Assembly: GCA_024743215.1 (NCBI GenBank)
Contig: JANSWZ010000003.1
Coordinates: 62,001-126,000 of the forward strand
Length of the DNA stretch: 64,000 nucleotides
Reading direction: 5' to 3'
From: Alphaproteobacteria bacterium
GTDB taxonomy: Bacteria > Pseudomonadota > Alphaproteobacteria > Rhizobiales > GCA-2746425
Shown: positions 63,180-64,000 of the stretch, piece after piece
Layout of the letters: each line of letters opens with the position of its first letter
How positions within the stretch are numbered: position 1 is the first letter of the stretch
Notes under the pieces: generated by a model
The model's input: the letters and a program-made list of their open reading frames with translations, nothing else
Database searches by the model: none
What the model was told of the DNA's origin: nothing
Position numbers and translations under genes: made by a program

Positions 63180-64000
63180 CTAGTTTGCGTAGGATGAATC
63201 GACCAATGTATCTATGGTGACACTGTCCTTGACCAGCTTTTCAGATTTGAACCAGTCCAGTTGATCCTGTACGGATGCAGTGTTCAAAGCCGCATTCGGA
63301 CTGATCCGCATCGCGCCATTGCGGATGCTTGGTGCTGCTTTTTCATATGGCCGGTCTGTATAGACATATTTGTGGACAAGCTTCACCATTTCTTCAGCGG
63401 CTTCATCGCCTGCCGTTTTATCAACCAATGCAGCGTTGAAATCATCTGCGCCTTTGGAAAAAGCACGCAAAAAGGCCAGACTCGTGTCACGATCATTGGC
63501 GGCCTTGTCAGCCGAGGTGAAGACGACTGTCACCTGATAGTCTGGAATGTAGTCCGCGACATTGCCGATAATATGCACGGCTCCCGAACCATCCAACGGT
63601 TTGGCGATGTGGGGCACAATGGACCAGGCATCCACCTGACCGGACTTCAGGGCACCGATAATCGCGCCGACTTTCTGCAATGGCTTGAAGGAGACCGCGA
63701 TGCCTTCTTTGGCCGCAATTTTTGCACCCATATAGTGAAATGAAGAGCCCGACTGGGTCATGGCAAAGCTTCGGCCATCCAGCTTGGATGGCTCGGTCAT
63801 GCCGTCTTTGAAGGCTGCATCGGACACAAGGATTTTCTGACCATCAATGGCTGGGTCTTCCATCAATGCGCCGCCAATCACTTTGGCCGCTCCTTTTTCG
63901 GCAAGGGAAATCAAGCCACCTGAAATTGCGGTCACTGCATAGTCAACATCTTTGGACGCGACTGCGACTGCCATGGGTTGGGCCGCCTGGAAGAATTTGA
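63180..64000 (-). CDS. ABC transporter substrate-binding protein, NMT1/SsuA-like (N-terminus beyond window)
   Basis: At least 273 residues; the frame runs through the right edge (in-frame codons continue before the Met at 63974), so the signal peptide is not seen. Features of the SsuA/THI5-like fold are visible: VASKDVDYAVTAISGGLISLAEKG, GRSFAMTQSGSSFHYMGAKIA, GALKSGQVDAWSIVPHIAKPL and PDYQVTVVFTS. The ligand may be a sulfonate, a pyrimidine or another small organic anion; nothing here decides. Start of the importer operon. Confidence 0.9.
   Translation of the reverse strand, partial: KFFQAAQPMAVAVASKDVDYAVTAISGGLISLAEKGAAKVIGGALMEDPAIDGQKILVSDAAFKDGMTEPSKLDGRSFAMTQSGSSFHYMGAKIAAKEGIAVSFKPLQKVGAIIGALKSGQVDAWSIVPHIAKPLDGSGAVHIIGNVADYIPDYQVTVVFTSADKAANDRDTSLAFLRAFSKGADDFNAALVDKTAGDEAAEEMVKLVHKYVYTDRPYEKAAPSIRNGAMRISPNAALNTASVQDQLDWFKSEKLVKDSVTIDTLVDSSYAN

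Overview
The window reads as chromosomal DNA of an aerobic, probably marine, alphaproteobacterium, most likely of the Hyphomicrobiales/Rhodobacterales sphere; I cannot fix the genus. Pointers are the zwf-pgl-edd order of the Entner-Doudoroff pathway, bdhA paired with a patatin phospholipase gene, a single-chain pyruvate carboxylase, an Anbu peptidase cluster, many short-overlap (ATGA) gene junctions, and a dispersed palindrome of a kind common in alphaproteobacteria. Gene density is high. I saw no rRNA, tRNA, CRISPR array, transposase or prophage gene.

Layout. (1) 1-6483: an IclR regulator faces an operon of cyclase-family hydrolase, cupin, SDR, 3-hydroxyacyl-CoA dehydrogenase and a branched-chain-amino-acid-type ABC importer whose permeases lie off the left edge. 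A near-perfect 28-bp palindrome sits on the predicted operon promoter. (2) 6572-10560: mgtE, two GNAT acetyltransferases, an unknown membrane protein, and ppa. (3) 10634-16318: zwf-pgl-edd-pgi. (4) 16525-24158: a PAN-domain alpha-2-macroglobulin with an intact thioester motif, followed by pbpC. (5) 24288-30573 and 37484-41682: two blocks of corrinoid genes that together give cobA, cbiX, cobI, a cbiG-cobJ fusion, cobM, cbiD, cobK, cobL, cobH and cobB. Having cbiX, cbiG and cbiD points to the cobalt-early route. (6) 30792-37463, between those blocks: yggT, a small secreted protein, a GMP-synthase-like amidotransferase with a TerB-like protein, and the four-gene cluster ATP-grasp / alpha-E / transglutaminase / Anbu. 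(7) 41858-53113: pyc, patatin, bdhA, ispG, a metallophosphoesterase, a polyprenyl synthase, mtgA, ggt. (8) 53461-55475: FAD, 2Fe-2S and CoxG-like genes of the CO/xanthine dehydrogenase type, with no molybdopterin large subunit. (9) 55633-57419: two RNA methyltransferases. (10) 57695-61395: apbE, a PepSY-flavodoxin-FNR membrane reductase and an exported DUF2271 protein carrying a flavinylation-like motif. (11) 61524-64000: a nitrate/sulfonate-type ABC importer, cut by the right edge.

How it fits together: sugar breakdown by Entner-Doudoroff, anaplerosis by Pyc, 3-hydroxybutyrate oxidation, isoprenoid synthesis (IspG, prenyl synthase) and cobalamin synthesis form the metabolic core. Peptidoglycan polymerisation (PbpC, MtgA) and periplasmic defence (alpha-2-macroglobulin) form an envelope theme. 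The least understood parts are the Anbu cluster, the IclR-linked catabolic operon, the ApbE/PepSY/DUF2271 electron-transfer set and the cox set without a large subunit.
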